DNA of 64,000 bases from Phenylobacterium sp. (GTDB lineage: Bacteria > Pseudomonadota > Alphaproteobacteria > Caulobacterales > Caulobacteraceae), in contig JAGOQB010000009.1 of assembly GCA_017991675.1 (NCBI GenBank), forward strand, positions 33,289 through 97,288. The letters are read 5' to 3'. The notes beneath the pieces were generated by a model. That model was not told the origin of the DNA, searched no databases, and saw only the letters and a program-made list of their open reading frames with translations. The position numbers and the translations under genes were made by a program. Each line of letters begins with the position of its first letter. The stretch's first letter is position 1. Shown one piece after another: positions 1 to 10,200 of this stretch.

Positions 1-1
1 G

Positions 2-760
2 GTGCTGATCCTGCCGATGGTGTCGGTGTTCTTCGAGGCCCTGCGCAAGGGTCTGCCGGCCGCCCTGGAGGCGATCGGGACCGAGGACGCCCGTGCAGCG
101 ATCAAGCTGACCTTGATCACCGCGGCGATCAGCGTGCCCTTCAACATCGTGTTCGGGGTCTGCGCGTCCTGGGCCATCGCCAAGTTCGAGTTTCCGGGCA
201 AGCCGTTCCTGATCACCCTGATCGACCTGCCGTTCTCGGTGTCGCCGGTGGTCGCTGGGTTGATCTACGTGCTGGTGTTCGGGGCCCAGGGCTGGTTCGG
301 GCCCTGGCTGATCGACCATGACATCAAGATCATCTTCGCCGTGCCGGGAATCGTGCTCGCGACGATCTTCGTGACCTTCCCGTTCGTCGCCCGCGAGCTG
401 ATCCCGCTGATGCAGGAGCAGGGGGTGGACGAGGAGGAGGCCGCTGTTTCAATGGGCGCCTCGGGGCTGCGCACCTTCTGGAGCGTGACGGCCCCGAACA
501 TCCGCTGGGGGCTGCTCTATGGCGTCCTGCTCTGCAACGCCCGCGCCATGGGCGAGTTCGGCGCGGTGTCGGTGGTCTCGGGCCATATCCGCGGCCTGAC
601 CAACACCATGCCGCTGCATGTGGAGATCCTCTACAACGAGTACGATTTCGTCGGCGCGTTCGCCGTCGCGGCGTTGCTCTGCTTCCTGGCGGTCGTCACC
701 CTGGTGCTGAAGACCCTGCTTGAAATCGCCCAGCCGCCGTCGCGGCCGGGCCGTCATTGA
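2..760 (+). CDS. cysW: Sulfate/thiosulfate ABC transporter permease CysW (5' truncated by window edge)
   Basis: Inner-membrane permease of the CysTWA sulfate/thiosulfate importer. The visible 252 residues are very hydrophobic with about five membrane segments. They carry the EAA-type loop that docks on the ATPase ([14 protein letters not shown], about residues 147-160), and the typical stretch [14 protein letters not shown] follows it. CysW proteins are usually about 280-290 residues, so some 30 N-terminal residues lie outside the window; the GTG at position 2 is probably internal. cysA follows directly on the same strand, which fits a cysTWA operon. Family assignment is secure; the true start cannot be seen. 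Confidence 0.93.
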   Translation: MLILPMVSVFFEALRKGLPAALEAIGTEDARAAIKLTLITAAISVPFNIVFGVCASWAIAKFEFPGKPFLITLIDLPFSVSPVVAGLIYVLVFGAQGWFGPWLIDHDIKIIFAVPGIVLATIFVTFPFVARELIPLMQEQGVDEEEAAVSMGASGLRTFWSVTAPNIRWGLLYGVLLCNARAMGEFGAVSVVSGHIRGLTNTMPLHVEILYNEYDFVGAFAVAALLCFLAVVTLVLKTLLEIAQPPSRPGRH

Positions 761-776
761 TCGCGAGACGCTGCAG

Positions 777-1814
777 ATGACCATTTCCATCCGTTCGGTG
801 GAGAAGACCTTTGGGCGGTATCCGGCGCTCAACAGCGTCAGCCTAGAGATCGCCGACGGCGAGCTGCTGGCGCTGCTGGGGCCGTCGGGATCGGGCAAGA
901 CCACTCTGCTGCGCGTCATCGCCGGGCTGGAGTTCCCGAGCAGCGGCCAGGTGCTCTACGGCGACCAGGACATGACCTATGCCGGCGCCGCTGCGCGGCA
1001 GGTCGGCTTCGTGTTCCAGCAGTACGCGCTGTTCCGCCACATGACCGTGGCCAAGAACGTCGCCTTCGGCCTGGACGTCCGCAAGGGCGCGGCCAAGCCG
1101 AGCAAGGCCGAGATCGCCCAGCGCGTCGACGAGCTGCTGCGGCTGGTCGAACTAGGCGACCTGGGCAAGCGCTACCCGGCCCAGCTGTCGGGCGGCCAAC
1201 GCCAGCGCGTGGCCCTGGCGCGGGCCCTGGCGGTGAACCCGAGCGTGCTGTTGCTCGACGAGCCGTTCGGGGCCCTCGACGCCACCGTCCGCAAGTCGCT
1301 GCGCAAGGAGCTGCGCCGCATCCACGACGCCACCGGCGTCACGACGATCTTCGTGACCCACGACCAGGAGGAGGCGCTGGAACTGGCCGATCGCGTCGCG
1401 ATCCTGAACCAGGGGGCGATCGAGCAGGTCGGAACCCCGCAGGAGATCCACGACAACCCGAGCGGCGCCTTCGTCGCCGGCTTCGTCGGCGAGTCCAACC
1501 GCCTGGACGGCGAGGTGAGGGGCGGGCGCTTCCGGAACGGCGACGTCCAGTTCGCCGCCTCGGGCGTGGCCGACGGCGCTGCGGTGGCCTATGTGCGGCC
1601 GCATGAGCTGGTGCTGTCGCCGGCGGCGGGGGAGGCGACCTTCGGCTTCGTCGCCAATCACATCGCCCCGCAGGGCGCGGTGGCGCGGATCGACGGGACG
1701 ACGCCGGGCGGCCTGCGCCTGGAGGCGGCCTTCGCCCGCCAGGCGGTGGCTGACTTGCGGCCGGGCGCGCAGCTCAACCTTTCGGTTGGGCGCGCCTACG
1801 TCTTCCCGGCCTAG
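777..1814 (+). CDS. cysA: Sulfate/thiosulfate ABC transporter ATP-binding protein CysA
   Basis: Cytoplasmic ATPase that powers sulfate/thiosulfate uptake through CysTW. The 345-residue protein shows Walker A GPSGSGKT (about 35-42), Q-loop FVFQQYALF, signature LSGGQ (137-141), Walker B LLLDEP (158-163) and the H-loop THDQEEALE. After about residue 235 comes the TOBE-like regulatory domain of CysA/PotA proteins. The frame is open upstream to a TTG at 720, but the ATG at 777 puts [10 protein letters not shown]-like sequence at the N-terminus as in homologues. It lies 16 bp after cysW, so they are surely co-transcribed. It converges with the transglutaminase gene. Confidence 0.94.
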   Translation: MTISIRSVEKTFGRYPALNSVSLEIADGELLALLGPSGSGKTTLLRVIAGLEFPSSGQVLYGDQDMTYAGAAARQVGFVFQQYALFRHMTVAKNVAFGLDVRKGAAKPSKAEIAQRVDELLRLVELGDLGKRYPAQLSGGQRQRVALARALAVNPSVLLLDEPFGALDATVRKSLRKELRRIHDATGVTTIFVTHDQEEALELADRVAILNQGAIEQVGTPQEIHDNPSGAFVAGFVGESNRLDGEVRGGRFRNGDVQFAASGVADGAAVAYVRPHELVLSPAAGEATFGFVANHIAPQGAVARIDGTTPGGLRLEAAFARQAVADLRPGAQLNLSVGRAYVFPA

Positions 1815-1834
1815 CGGCCGTCAGTATCTCCCTA

Positions 1835-2812
1835 CTACTGCTGTTGTTGCTGCTGTTGCTGGTCGTAGGCCGGAACGCCGGCCGGTCGCCGCCGGCCGCC
1901 GCGCGCGAAGGAGGGTTGGGCCATGCGGATGAACTCGGGTTCCGTCGGGGCGGAGCGGGCGCGCCGGACGGAGACGCCGACCGCCAACTGGCTTTCGGCC
2001 TCGCCTTTGTAGACCCCGCGTGAAGGCGGCACGTCGTTGTAGTCGCGGCCCACGGCGGCGGCGATGTGGCGCTCGCCGGCCATCACGTTGTTGGTCGGAT
2101 CGAACCCGACCCAGCGCAGCGACGGCAGGAAGACCTCGACCCAGGCATGGGTCGCGTCCGGATCGGAGCGGTCTCCGGCCTGGCGGTCGGTGAAGAGATA
2201 GCCGGACACATAGCGGGCCGGCACGCCCCAGCCGCGGCAGATGGCGATCATGATGTGGGCGAAGTCCTGGCAGACGCCGCGGCCGGCGCCCAAGGCGAGG
2301 TCGATCGGGCTGTCGGCGTGGGTGACGCCTGGCTCGTAGTCGAACGAGGTGTAGATGGTCTCGGAGAGGGAGCGCACTGCGCTGAGCGGATCGCGCCGGC
2401 GCAGATCGTCCAGGCGGTGCTCGGCGACATAGTTGCGCAGCGCGTCCGTCTCGACGGCGAAGCCGCCGAGGGTCAGGAAGTCGAAGTTCTCGCCGCGCAC
2501 GAAGTCGCTGCGCAGGCGATCCCATTCCCCATTGTCGAGGCTGTCGGGCGGCGTGGGCGGGGCCTGGGTTTCGACGGCGGCGTTGGCCACGATCCGCAGG
2601 CGGTCGTGGGGCTGGGGGACGTCGAAGTGATAGACGGCGTTGCCGAACGGATCGGCGTAGGAGAACAGCTGCGCGGCCGGATCGACGTCGAGGTCGAACG
2701 ACACCAGCCGTTGGCGAGGGGTCTTTTGCGGCTGCATCCAGACCTCCATGACGCTTTCGCGCACGGGCTCGGCGTAGTGGTACTGGGTGACGTGCCGGAC
2801 TTCGAGAAGCAT
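1835..2812 (-). CDS. Transglutaminase-like cysteine peptidase family protein with poly-Gln tail
   Basis: 325-residue cytoplasmic protein of the bacterial transglutaminase-like superfamily. It has an N-terminal beta-strand domain (about 1-80, HVTQYHYAEPVRES) and then the papain-like core with a complete triad: Cys181 in GVCQDFAH, His222 in THAWVEV and Asp238 in GFDPTNN. Such proteins may act as amide-cleaving peptidases or as acyl transferases. It is the last gene of a three-gene minus-strand operon after the ATP-grasp and alpha-E genes, 14 bp downstream of alpha-E. The substrate is unknown. The odd feature is the C-terminus, which ends in eight glutamines. Confidence 0.88.
   Translation of the reverse strand: MLLEVRHVTQYHYAEPVRESVMEVWMQPQKTPRQRLVSFDLDVDPAAQLFSYADPFGNAVYHFDVPQPHDRLRIVANAAVETQAPPTPPDSLDNGEWDRLRSDFVRGENFDFLTLGGFAVETDALRNYVAEHRLDDLRRRDPLSAVRSLSETIYTSFDYEPGVTHADSPIDLALGAGRGVCQDFAHIMIAICRGWGVPARYVSGYLFTDRQAGDRSDPDATHAWVEVFLPSLRWVGFDPTNNVMAGERHIAAAVGRDYNDVPPSRGVYKGEAESQLAVGVSVRRARSAPTEPEFIRMAQPSFARGGRRRPAGVPAYDQQQQQQQQ
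1838..1861 (-). repeat. CAG/CAA codon repeat encoding a C-terminal Gln8 tail
   Basis: On the minus strand eight consecutive CAG/CAA codons end the transglutaminase-like gene, followed at once by two tandem TAG codons (1832-1837). Each TAG differs from CAG by one base, so the stops may once have been part of a longer glutamine tract (inference). Confidence 0.9.
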
Positions 2813-2826
2813 GGGGCGATTGGGTC

Positions 2827-3753
2827 CTAGGCCGGCAACCGGGTTTCCAGGGAATAGGCGACGAAGGTGTCGTAGATCGACTGATGCAGCGCGGCGCAGT
2901 CCTCCAGCACGCTGGAGATCAGGCCGCCGGCGCCGTCGTCCATGTCGGCGTACTGCAGGCGCGCGCGCAGGCGTCCGGCCAGCCGTTCCGGCGGCGAGTG
3001 ACCGCCGGCGTCGGCGTGCCGCGCGGCGGAGCTGAGATATTCTTCGATGCGCGCCGTGCAGAAGCGCATCGAGCGAGGGAACTCCTCGTCGAGCAGCAGG
3101 AACTCCAGCACCTTGCGCGGTTGGACGTCGGCGGTGAAGCGGCGCAGGTACGGCTCAAGCGCGCAGCTCATCCGCAGCACGCCCATCAGGGCCATGTGGT
3201 CCTCCGGCGCGCGGCGCAGGCCAAAGCACGCCTCCAGCAGCCGGCCGATGAGCTGGGCGCGTTCGAGGTAGACGCCGAGCAGCAGAAACCGCCAGCCTTC
3301 GCCATGGCTCATCGTCGCGTCGGCGGCGCCCTTGAACAGGTGCAGGTCGGCGATGATGTCGTGCAGGAATGCCGACGGGCCGTCGCCGAAGGCGCGGACT
3401 GCGTCGCTCGCCGTGACCCGTAGGTGGAGCATATTGAGGCGCTCCCAGGTCTCGGTGGTGATCTGATCGCGCACCTGGCGCGCATTCTCGCGGGCGCGGG
3501 CCAGCGAGGACACGATCGAGCCGCCGTCATGCCGGTCGAGCGCCAGCGCCAGGGCGAGCTGGTAGGGATCGTCGGCGCTGTGCAGCTCGGCGTCGCCGAC
3601 GGCCGACAGCACGATGCGCGAAACTAGGCCCGCCGCCTCGTTGCGGTCCAGGGTGGCGTTGAGCATCACGTCGCTGAGCCGGCACAGGTGCTCGGCGCGT
3701 TCGACGTAGCGACCGATCCAGTAGAGGCTGTCGGCCACGCGGGCGAGCATCAT
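2827..3753 (-). CDS. Alpha-E domain protein (DUF403)
   Basis: 308-residue, mainly alpha-helical protein of the alpha-E family. The opening stretch MMLARVADSLYWIGRYVERAEH and the acidic, leucine-rich helices are diagnostic. These proteins are almost always encoded beside a circularly permuted ATP-grasp enzyme and a transglutaminase-like protein, as here. Published genome-context work proposes a role in amide-bond peptide synthesis or modification, but no reaction is established. Its ATG overlaps the TGA of the ATP-grasp gene (ATGA), implying translational coupling. No signal peptide or membrane segment is visible. Confidence 0.88.
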   Translation of the reverse strand: MMLARVADSLYWIGRYVERAEHLCRLSDVMLNATLDRNEAAGLVSRIVLSAVGDAELHSADDPYQLALALALDRHDGGSIVSSLARARENARQVRDQITTETWERLNMLHLRVTASDAVRAFGDGPSAFLHDIIADLHLFKGAADATMSHGEGWRFLLLGVYLERAQLIGRLLEACFGLRRAPEDHMALMGVLRMSCALEPYLRRFTADVQPRKVLEFLLLDEEFPRSMRFCTARIEEYLSSAARHADAGGHSPPERLAGRLRARLQYADMDDGAGGLISSVLEDCAALHQSIYDTFVAYSLETRLPA

Positions 3754-5234
3754 GGCTGGGCTCCTGTCGGCGCCGATTCCAGGACCCAGGTGTCCTTGGA
3801 GCCGCCGCCCTGGCTGGAGTTGACGACCAGCGACCCCTTCTTCAGGGCGACCCGGGTCAGGGCGCCGGGCGTGACCACGATCTTGTCCCCCGACAGGATG
3901 AAGGGGCGCAGGTCGACGTGGCGCGGCTCGATCTCGCCGTCGATGAGGCAGGGCGCGGTGGACAGCTGGATGGTCGGCTGGGCGATGTAGTTGGCCGGAT
4001 CGGCGGTGATGGCGGTGGCGAACGCCTCGCGCTCCTGGCGGCTGGCGTGCGGCCCGACCAGCATGCCGTAGCCGCCCGAGGCGCCGACCGCCTTGACCAC
4101 CAGTTTGTCGAGGTTGGCCAGCACGTGGGACAGCTGCGCCGGCTCACGGCACAGATAGGTCTCGATGTTCGGCAGGATGGCGTCTTCGCCAAGGTAGTAG
4201 CGGATGATCGCCGGGACGTAGGCGTAGACCGCCTTGTCGTCGGCGACGCCGGCGCCGGGCGCGTTGCAGATCACCACGTTGCCGGCGCGATAGGCGTTGA
4301 ACAGGCCGGCCGAACCCAGCGCCGAGTCACGGCGGAAGGTGAGCGGGTCGATGAAGTCGTCGTCGACCCGGCGATAGATCACGTCGATCCGTCGCAGACC
4401 GGTCGTGGTCCGCATGTAGACCATGTTGTCGTGGACCACGAGGTCGCGGCCCTCGACCAGCGGGCACCCCATCAACCGCGCGAGATAGGCGTGCTCGTAG
4501 TAGGCCGAGTTGTAGACGCCCGGCGTCAGCACCACGATCTGAGGGTTCGGCCGCCAGTCGGCCGCCATGCTTTTCAAGGTGGTGAGGAGCAGGTCGGGGT
4601 AGCGGTCGATCGCCCGCACGCCGGCCTGGCGGAACGATCCGGGAAAGGTGCGCCGCGAAGCCTCTCGGTTGGCCAGCATGTAGGACACGCCCGAGGGGAC
4701 GCGCAGATTGTCCTCCAGCACGGCGAAGGCGCCGTCCGGCTGGCGGATCAGGTCCGAGCCGCAGACGTTGGCGTAGGCCTCGTGCGGGACGTAGAGGTTC
4801 TGCATCTCGCGCCGATAGGACGGTGCGCCCAGCACCAGCTCGCGGGGAACCACGCCGTCCATCAGGATCTGCTGGGCGCCGTAGATGTCGGCGAGAAACA
4901 TGTTCAGCGCACGCAGCCGCTGGGTCAGGCCGGCCTCGATCCGCTCCCACTCGGCGGCCGGGATGATGCGGGGCAGGAGGTCGGTCGGGATGATCCGTTC
5001 GGTGCTGCTCTCGCCGCCATAGACCGTGAAGGTGATGCCCTGGAGCAGGAAGTAGCGTTCCAGCGTCCTTTGACGCTCGGCCATCTCGGCCGGGGCGAGG
5101 GTCGCGATGCGTTGATGCAGGCCCGCATAGTGGTCGCGCACGCCCCCCGCGGCCGTCAGCATCTCGTCGTAGGGCGTCACTGGCGACGGGGCCGCCTGTG
5201 AGCCCGTTGTGCAATCAGGGTTTTGGATCGCCAC
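3750..5234 (-). CDS. Circularly permuted ATP-grasp protein (type 2; DUF404/DUF407)
   Basis: Predicted amide-ligase-type enzyme with a circularly permuted ATP-grasp fold. Visible motifs include PYDEML near the N-terminus, EDNLRVPSGVSYMLANRE, the metal/ATP-site region YRRVDDDFIDPLTF, APGAGVADDKAVYAYVP, VVKAVGASGGYGMLVGP and the C-terminal GGGSKDTWVLE. It is the first gene of the operon with alpha-E and the transglutaminase-like gene. The frame is open to a GTG at 5324. I chose the GTG at 5234 because GGAG sits 6 bases before it and the resulting 494 residues fit the family. Substrates are unknown; ligation of an amino acid or peptide is family-based inference. Confidence 0.87.
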   Translation of the reverse strand: MAIQNPDCTTGSQAAPSPVTPYDEMLTAAGGVRDHYAGLHQRIATLAPAEMAERQRTLERYFLLQGITFTVYGGESSTERIIPTDLLPRIIPAAEWERIEAGLTQRLRALNMFLADIYGAQQILMDGVVPRELVLGAPSYRREMQNLYVPHEAYANVCGSDLIRQPDGAFAVLEDNLRVPSGVSYMLANREASRRTFPGSFRQAGVRAIDRYPDLLLTTLKSMAADWRPNPQIVVLTPGVYNSAYYEHAYLARLMGCPLVEGRDLVVHDNMVYMRTTTGLRRIDVIYRRVDDDFIDPLTFRRDSALGSAGLFNAYRAGNVVICNAPGAGVADDKAVYAYVPAIIRYYLGEDAILPNIETYLCREPAQLSHVLANLDKLVVKAVGASGGYGMLVGPHASRQEREAFATAITADPANYIAQPTIQLSTAPCLIDGEIEPRHVDLRPFILSGDKIVVTPGALTRVALKKGSLVVNSSQGGGSKDTWVLESAPTGAQP

Positions 5235-5335
5235 GCCGTACTCCACCCGCCAGTCCTTTCCTGCGGTTCGCCTGGAAAGCTTAGGAAAGGCGAGGGCGAT
5301 TGAAGCCGGAAATCCGACCGCCACGGTCCCCCGGG

Positions 5336-5373
5336 CGCAGGCGCCTGCGGATTGGGCATATGGGCGCCTGCGG
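5336..5373. repeat. Palindrome plus 11-bp direct repeat in a divergent promoter region
   Basis: Between the ATP-grasp and tamA-like genes lies the perfect 14-bp palindrome CGCAGGCGCCTGCG (5336-5349). Its half GGCGCCTGCGG (5340-5350) is repeated exactly at 5363-5373, with starts 23 bp apart, about two helical turns. It may be an operator pair or only GC-rich repetition. The rest of 5235-5461 shows no gene I can support. Confidence 0.4.
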
Positions 5374-5461
5374 CGGCGGCGCCTTCGTCGATCGGTGGTG
5401 GGTGACAGGCGAGCGCGACGCGGGCTACACCGACAGATGGGGCGCTTATGAAAGGATTGGC

Positions 5462-7240
5462 GTGGGACGATTGGTCGTCGCGGTCGCCGCCTCGGCGGCC
5501 ATTTGCGTGTCTGGGACAGCCCGGGCCGAATCCCCGCGCGCGATCATCGAGGGACAGCTCGACCGCGACCTGCGCGAGGCGATCGACCGCGCCGTCGGCG
5601 AGACCGACAAGCCCATCGCCAATCGCTTCGAAGCGCGCCGCCGGGCGAATGACGCCGGTGAGGACGCGATCGCGGTGCTGCGGTCCGAGGGCTACTACGG
5701 CTACGAGGTCGATCCCGACGTCGGCGACGACGACCCGCCGATCGCCATCGTGCGGGTGACGCCGGGGCCGCGCTTCACCCTCTCGGACCCGCAGATCGAC
5801 TGGATCGCCCCGGCCCCGGTCGAGAGCGTTCGCCAGTCGGGCGAAGTGGTGATGGGCCTGGCCACCGGCGCGCCCGGCCGCGCCGTGGACGTGATCAACG
5901 CCGAAGGCCGCATCGTCGCGGCGGTTCAGAAGCGGGGCTATGCGGACGCCGCAGCCCAGCCGCGCGAGGTCATCGTCGACCACGCCGACCGGACGGTGCG
6001 CCCGACCTACAAGATCGCGGCGGGCGAACTGGTGCATCTGGGCGGACTGAAGATCGTCGGCGAGACCGGACGCAGCCGGAGAAGCTGGCTCGACAGCCTC
6101 GCCCCCTGGACCGCCGGCGAGGTCTACGACCCGGAGGATGTCGGCGAGCTCGAGCGCCGGTTGCTCGACACCGGGGTCTATGACTCCGTCACCGTCTCGC
6201 TGGCGCCCAAGGACCAGGCCGAGCCGGACGGCCGCCGTCCGATCCTGTTGAGCCTGGCTGATCGCAAGTCGCGGACACTGGAGCTCGGGGCCAGCTACTC
6301 GACCACCGAGGGCCTCGGCGCTGACGCGCGCTGGACGCGCTACAATCTGCTCGGCCGCGCAGACACCCTGGCGATGCTGGCGCGGGCCTCGAACATCGAC
6401 AGCCGGTTGGGCGGGGAGTTGACCCTGCCGCACTGGCGACGTCCGCAACAGACCTTCAAGGCCGGAGGCGGCGCCTATTCGAACCGCACTGACGCCTATG
6501 ACGAAACGGGGGTCGGCATCCGCGCCGACGTGACCCGCCGGTTCCGCAAGACGTCCTACCTGACGCTCGGCGGGTCGATCGACTACGGCAAGGTCGAGGA
6601 AAAGCAGACGATCCTGGTTTCGTCGCTCGGGGACAACCTCATCACCCTGGCGGGGCTCGCGGCCGGCGCTCTCGACCGGTCCGACGATCCGCTCGATCCC
6701 AAGCGCGGCTGGCGTCTCGATGTCCGGGCGGAGCCGACCTACCTGATCGGCGACGAGCGCATGGCCTACCTGAAGGTCCAGAGCCAGGGCACGGCCTACA
6801 TCCCGTTCGGGGAAAAGGCGCGCACTGTTCTGGCGGGTCGCATCAAGGCCGGGGCGATGTTCGGGGGCAGCATTCCCGAAGTCCCGGCGTCCCGCCGGTT
6901 CTACGCCGGCGGCGGCGGCTCCGTCCGCGGCTATGCCTACCAGGCTATAGGCCCCCGCGACATCGACAACACCCCCGAAGGTGGAATCTCGCTGCTCGAG
7001 ACCTCGCTGGAGCTGCGCCAGAAGGTCGGCGAACGCTGGGGCGTGGTGGCGTTTGTGGATGCCGGCGCTGTGGGCACGAGTGAATTTCCGACAGGCGACG
7101 ATTTCAGCGTCGGCGTGGGGGTCGGCGTTCGCTACGACCTTGGCTTTGGCCCGATCCGCGCGGACATCGCCGTGCCGCTCGACCAGCGCGAGGGCGATCC
7201 CTCGTTCCAGATCTATCTCAGCATCGGGCAGAGCTTTTGA
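5462..7240 (+). CDS. tamA: TamA-like Omp85 family outer-membrane assembly protein
   Basis: Outer-membrane beta-barrel partner of TamB, with a role in moving or assembling outer-membrane components. The 592-residue product has a signal peptide (about 1-22, VAVAASAAICVSGTARA), POTRA-like periplasmic domains (about 25-270) and a C-terminal 16-strand-type barrel. The barrel carries the Omp85 motif GGGGSVRGY (about 484-492) and ends in a terminal aromatic (GQSF). I chose GTG 5462 because GAAAGGA lies about 6 bases upstream and the signal peptide starts there; the nearby ATG at 5448 is out of frame. It overlaps tamB by 4 bp. BamA is excluded by length and by the tamB neighbour. Confidence 0.9.
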   Translation: MGRLVVAVAASAAICVSGTARAESPRAIIEGQLDRDLREAIDRAVGETDKPIANRFEARRRANDAGEDAIAVLRSEGYYGYEVDPDVGDDDPPIAIVRVTPGPRFTLSDPQIDWIAPAPVESVRQSGEVVMGLATGAPGRAVDVINAEGRIVAAVQKRGYADAAAQPREVIVDHADRTVRPTYKIAAGELVHLGGLKIVGETGRSRRSWLDSLAPWTAGEVYDPEDVGELERRLLDTGVYDSVTVSLAPKDQAEPDGRRPILLSLADRKSRTLELGASYSTTEGLGADARWTRYNLLGRADTLAMLARASNIDSRLGGELTLPHWRRPQQTFKAGGGAYSNRTDAYDETGVGIRADVTRRFRKTSYLTLGGSIDYGKVEEKQTILVSSLGDNLITLAGLAAGALDRSDDPLDPKRGWRLDVRAEPTYLIGDERMAYLKVQSQGTAYIPFGEKARTVLAGRIKAGAMFGGSIPEVPASRRFYAGGGGSVRGYAYQAIGPRDIDNTPEGGISLLETSLELRQKVGERWGVVAFVDAGAVGTSEFPTGDDFSVGVGVGVRYDLGFGPIRADIAVPLDQREGDPSFQIYLSIGQSF

Positions 7241-10200
7241 CCGAGACGCCGAACGAGATCGAGGAGGCGCCGGCCGCGCCGAAGAAGAAGTCCCGCCGGC
7301 GGTGGGGACTGGCCGCGCTCGTGGTCTGCGCGCTGCTCGTGGTTTTGGCGGGGGCGGCGCTTCTCACCGGGCGTTATGGTGTCCTCTCGCCCCAGGGGCG
7401 CTCGATCATCGAGGCGCGTGCCAACGGCCTCAAGGTCGGCCGCTTCGGCCGGCTCTATGTCGAAGGGCTCAGCGGCGACATCTGGCGTGACTTCAGCGTG
7501 CGGCGGGTGGTCATCCGCGACCCCAAGGGCGTCTGGCTCGAGGGCCGCAACCTGCGCCTCGCATGGACTTTCCGCGACATTCTCGCTCGTCGCTTCCACG
7601 CCACCGAGGTCACCGCCGAGCACCTGATCGTCTATCGCCGGCCGGTGGCCGAGCCCAAGCGGCCGTCCGCGGGCATGCCGATCGACGTGGTCATCGATCG
7701 GGCGGTCGGCCGGGTCGAACTGATGCCGGAACTGGCGCGCACCCGCGGGGTCTATGACGTCGATGCGTCGATCGAGCTGGTGCGGCGCAACGGCGGTGAG
7801 CGGGGAACGGCGAGGGCCGCGAGCGTCCTGCACCCGGGGGACCGCCTCGACGTCAAGTTCGACCTGGGAGGCGGGCGGCCGCTGGTCCTCGAGGCCGATG
7901 CGCGGGAGGCCAAGGGCGGCGCCTTGGCCGGAACCCTCGGCCTCGCGCCGGATCGCCCGTTCCTGTTGCACGTCAAGGCCAAGGGCGAGGCTTCGACCGG
8001 CCGGTTCTCGGCGCTTGCCGAGAGCGGGACCAGCCGCCCGGTAGACGCGTCCGGCGTCTGGGGACCGGAGGGCGGATCTGCGCAGGGGCGGATCGAGCTC
8101 GCGGCCTCAACTCATACCCAGGCGTTGGTGGCCCGGCTCGGGCCGCAGGTGCAGTTCGCCGTGACAGGGCGCAAGGCGGGGCAAGGGCTGTTCGACCTGG
8201 AGGCCGACCTGACCTCGGACAACGTCGCCGTGACCGCGAAAGGCAAGGCCAATCTCGGCGAGCGGCGCACCGGACCTCAAGGCGTGGCGCTGACGGCCTC
8301 GGCCCGGGAGCTCTCAAAGGTCACCGGCGGCCCGTCCATGGGGCTTGCCCGGGTCGAGGGCGTGTTGACCGGGACATTGGACGACCTGCGGCTGGTCGGA
8401 ACCGCCGACGTCGCGCGGCTGCAGCTCGGCGCCTACGGCCTCGACCGGGTTTCCGGGCCGTTCGAGTTCACGCGCAAGGACAAGGTGCTGGCGCTCGAGG
8501 CGCGCATCGCCGGCGCCGGGGGGCGCGGCTCGGGCCTCGCCGCGGCGCTGCTGGGCGCGCGGCCCACCGCCGTCGTCGACGCTGCGCGGCTGGCTGACGG
8601 GCGTCTGATGCTGCGCAAGGTCGAAGCAAACGGGGCTGGGTTGAAAGTCGACGCCAGCGGCGGCCGCAGCCTCCTCGGCGGTCTCAATTTCAAGGGGGCG
8701 GCGTCGTTCACGAACCTGGCGGCGGCGCGGACCGGGGCGAGCGGCGCGGTGACCGCCGACTGGTCGGCCAGCCAGGGCGGCGCCGGCAAGCCTTGGGCCC
8801 TGACGCTCGACGCCAAGGGCGCGCGCTTCGCTACCGGGTTCTCCGAACTCGACCGCCTGCTCGGCGCCTCGCCGCGCCTGCAGGCCCGCGCCGACGTGGC
8901 CGGCCGCAAGGTGTCGATCACCAGCGGGAACCTGGACGGGGCCGCGATCAAGGCCAGTACCGCCGGGGTGTTGGATGAGACCGGCGCGATGCGCTTCAAG
9001 CTCGACTGGTCGGCCAGCGGGCCGTTCCGCGCCGGGCCTGTCGAAATCAGCGGCAAGGCCAGCGGCACCGGCGCCATCACCGGCAAGCCCTCGGCGCCGC
9101 GGGCGGATCTGCTCGCCGACATCGAGGCCATCGATCTGCCGCGCCTGCCCCTGAAGAACGCCAAGCTGACCTTGAGCTTCATGCGCGGCGCCGGCGGCTC
9201 CAGCGGGACGGTCGCGCTGACCGCCGCCAGCGAGTATGGCCCGGCGGCGGCCCGTTCGGCCTTCAGCTTCCCGCGCGGCGGCGTCGACCTTAGCGACTTG
9301 TCCCTGGACGCCGGCGGCCTGACCGCAAGCGGCGCGGTCTCGCTTCGCAAGGCGACGCCTTCTGGAGCCGATCTCAAGGTAAGGGTGGTCAAGGGCGCCT
9401 TCCTCGATGGCGGAGTCATCGCAGGGTCGGTGAAGATCATCGATGCGACGGGTGGGCCGCGGGCGACCCTGAACCTGACCGCCAACGACGCGGTTCTGCC
9501 CGGCTCTCGCTTTGCGGTGCGCAACGGGGCGGTCACGGCCGATGGGCCCCTGTCGCAGCTGCCCTATCAGGCCCGCCTCCAAGGAGTATCCGCCAGCGAG
9601 CGCTGGCGGCTGGACGGCGCCGGCGTTCTGACAGCGCAGGAACCCGGCTACGAGCTGACCTTCGCCGGCGACGGGGCCTACGGGCGCCGCAAGATGAAGA
9701 CCGTGGAGCCGGCGATCCTGCGCTTCGGCGGCGCCGAGCGCAGCGCACGCCTGCGGCTCGTGGCCTCGGACGGCGGCCGGATCGACCTCGACGCCAGCCT
9801 TGAGAAGGACGGCGCGGAAATCCGCGCGCAGGTCCAGCGTCTGGGCCTGGGCCTGGTGAACGCCGATCTGAACGGCCGCGCCGACGGCACGCTCGTACTG
9901 TCGGGCCGCGGCGGACGGCTGGACGGAACTCTGGAAGCCAAGCTGGACGACGCGCGGGGCAGGGGGTCTCCGCGTGAGCAGGGCCTGGACGGCGTACTCA
10001 AGGCGAAGCTCTCGGACGATGCGCTCGAGATCGACGCCGCCGTCACCAACGAGCACGGGCTGCGGGCGAACGCCGAGGTCGTGCTGCCGGCCGAGACCAG
10101 CGCCAGCCCGTTCCGGATCGCGATCGCCCGCACCCGGCCGATGCGAGGCACGTTCTTCGCCGACGGCGAGGTCAAGCCGCTCTGGGATCTGCTGGTCGGC

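Noticed and set aside
5448-5759. ATG at 5448 as start of a protein before tamA
   Set aside because: Out of frame with the tamA coding sequence, and the GTG at 5462 has the better ribosome site and signal peptide.
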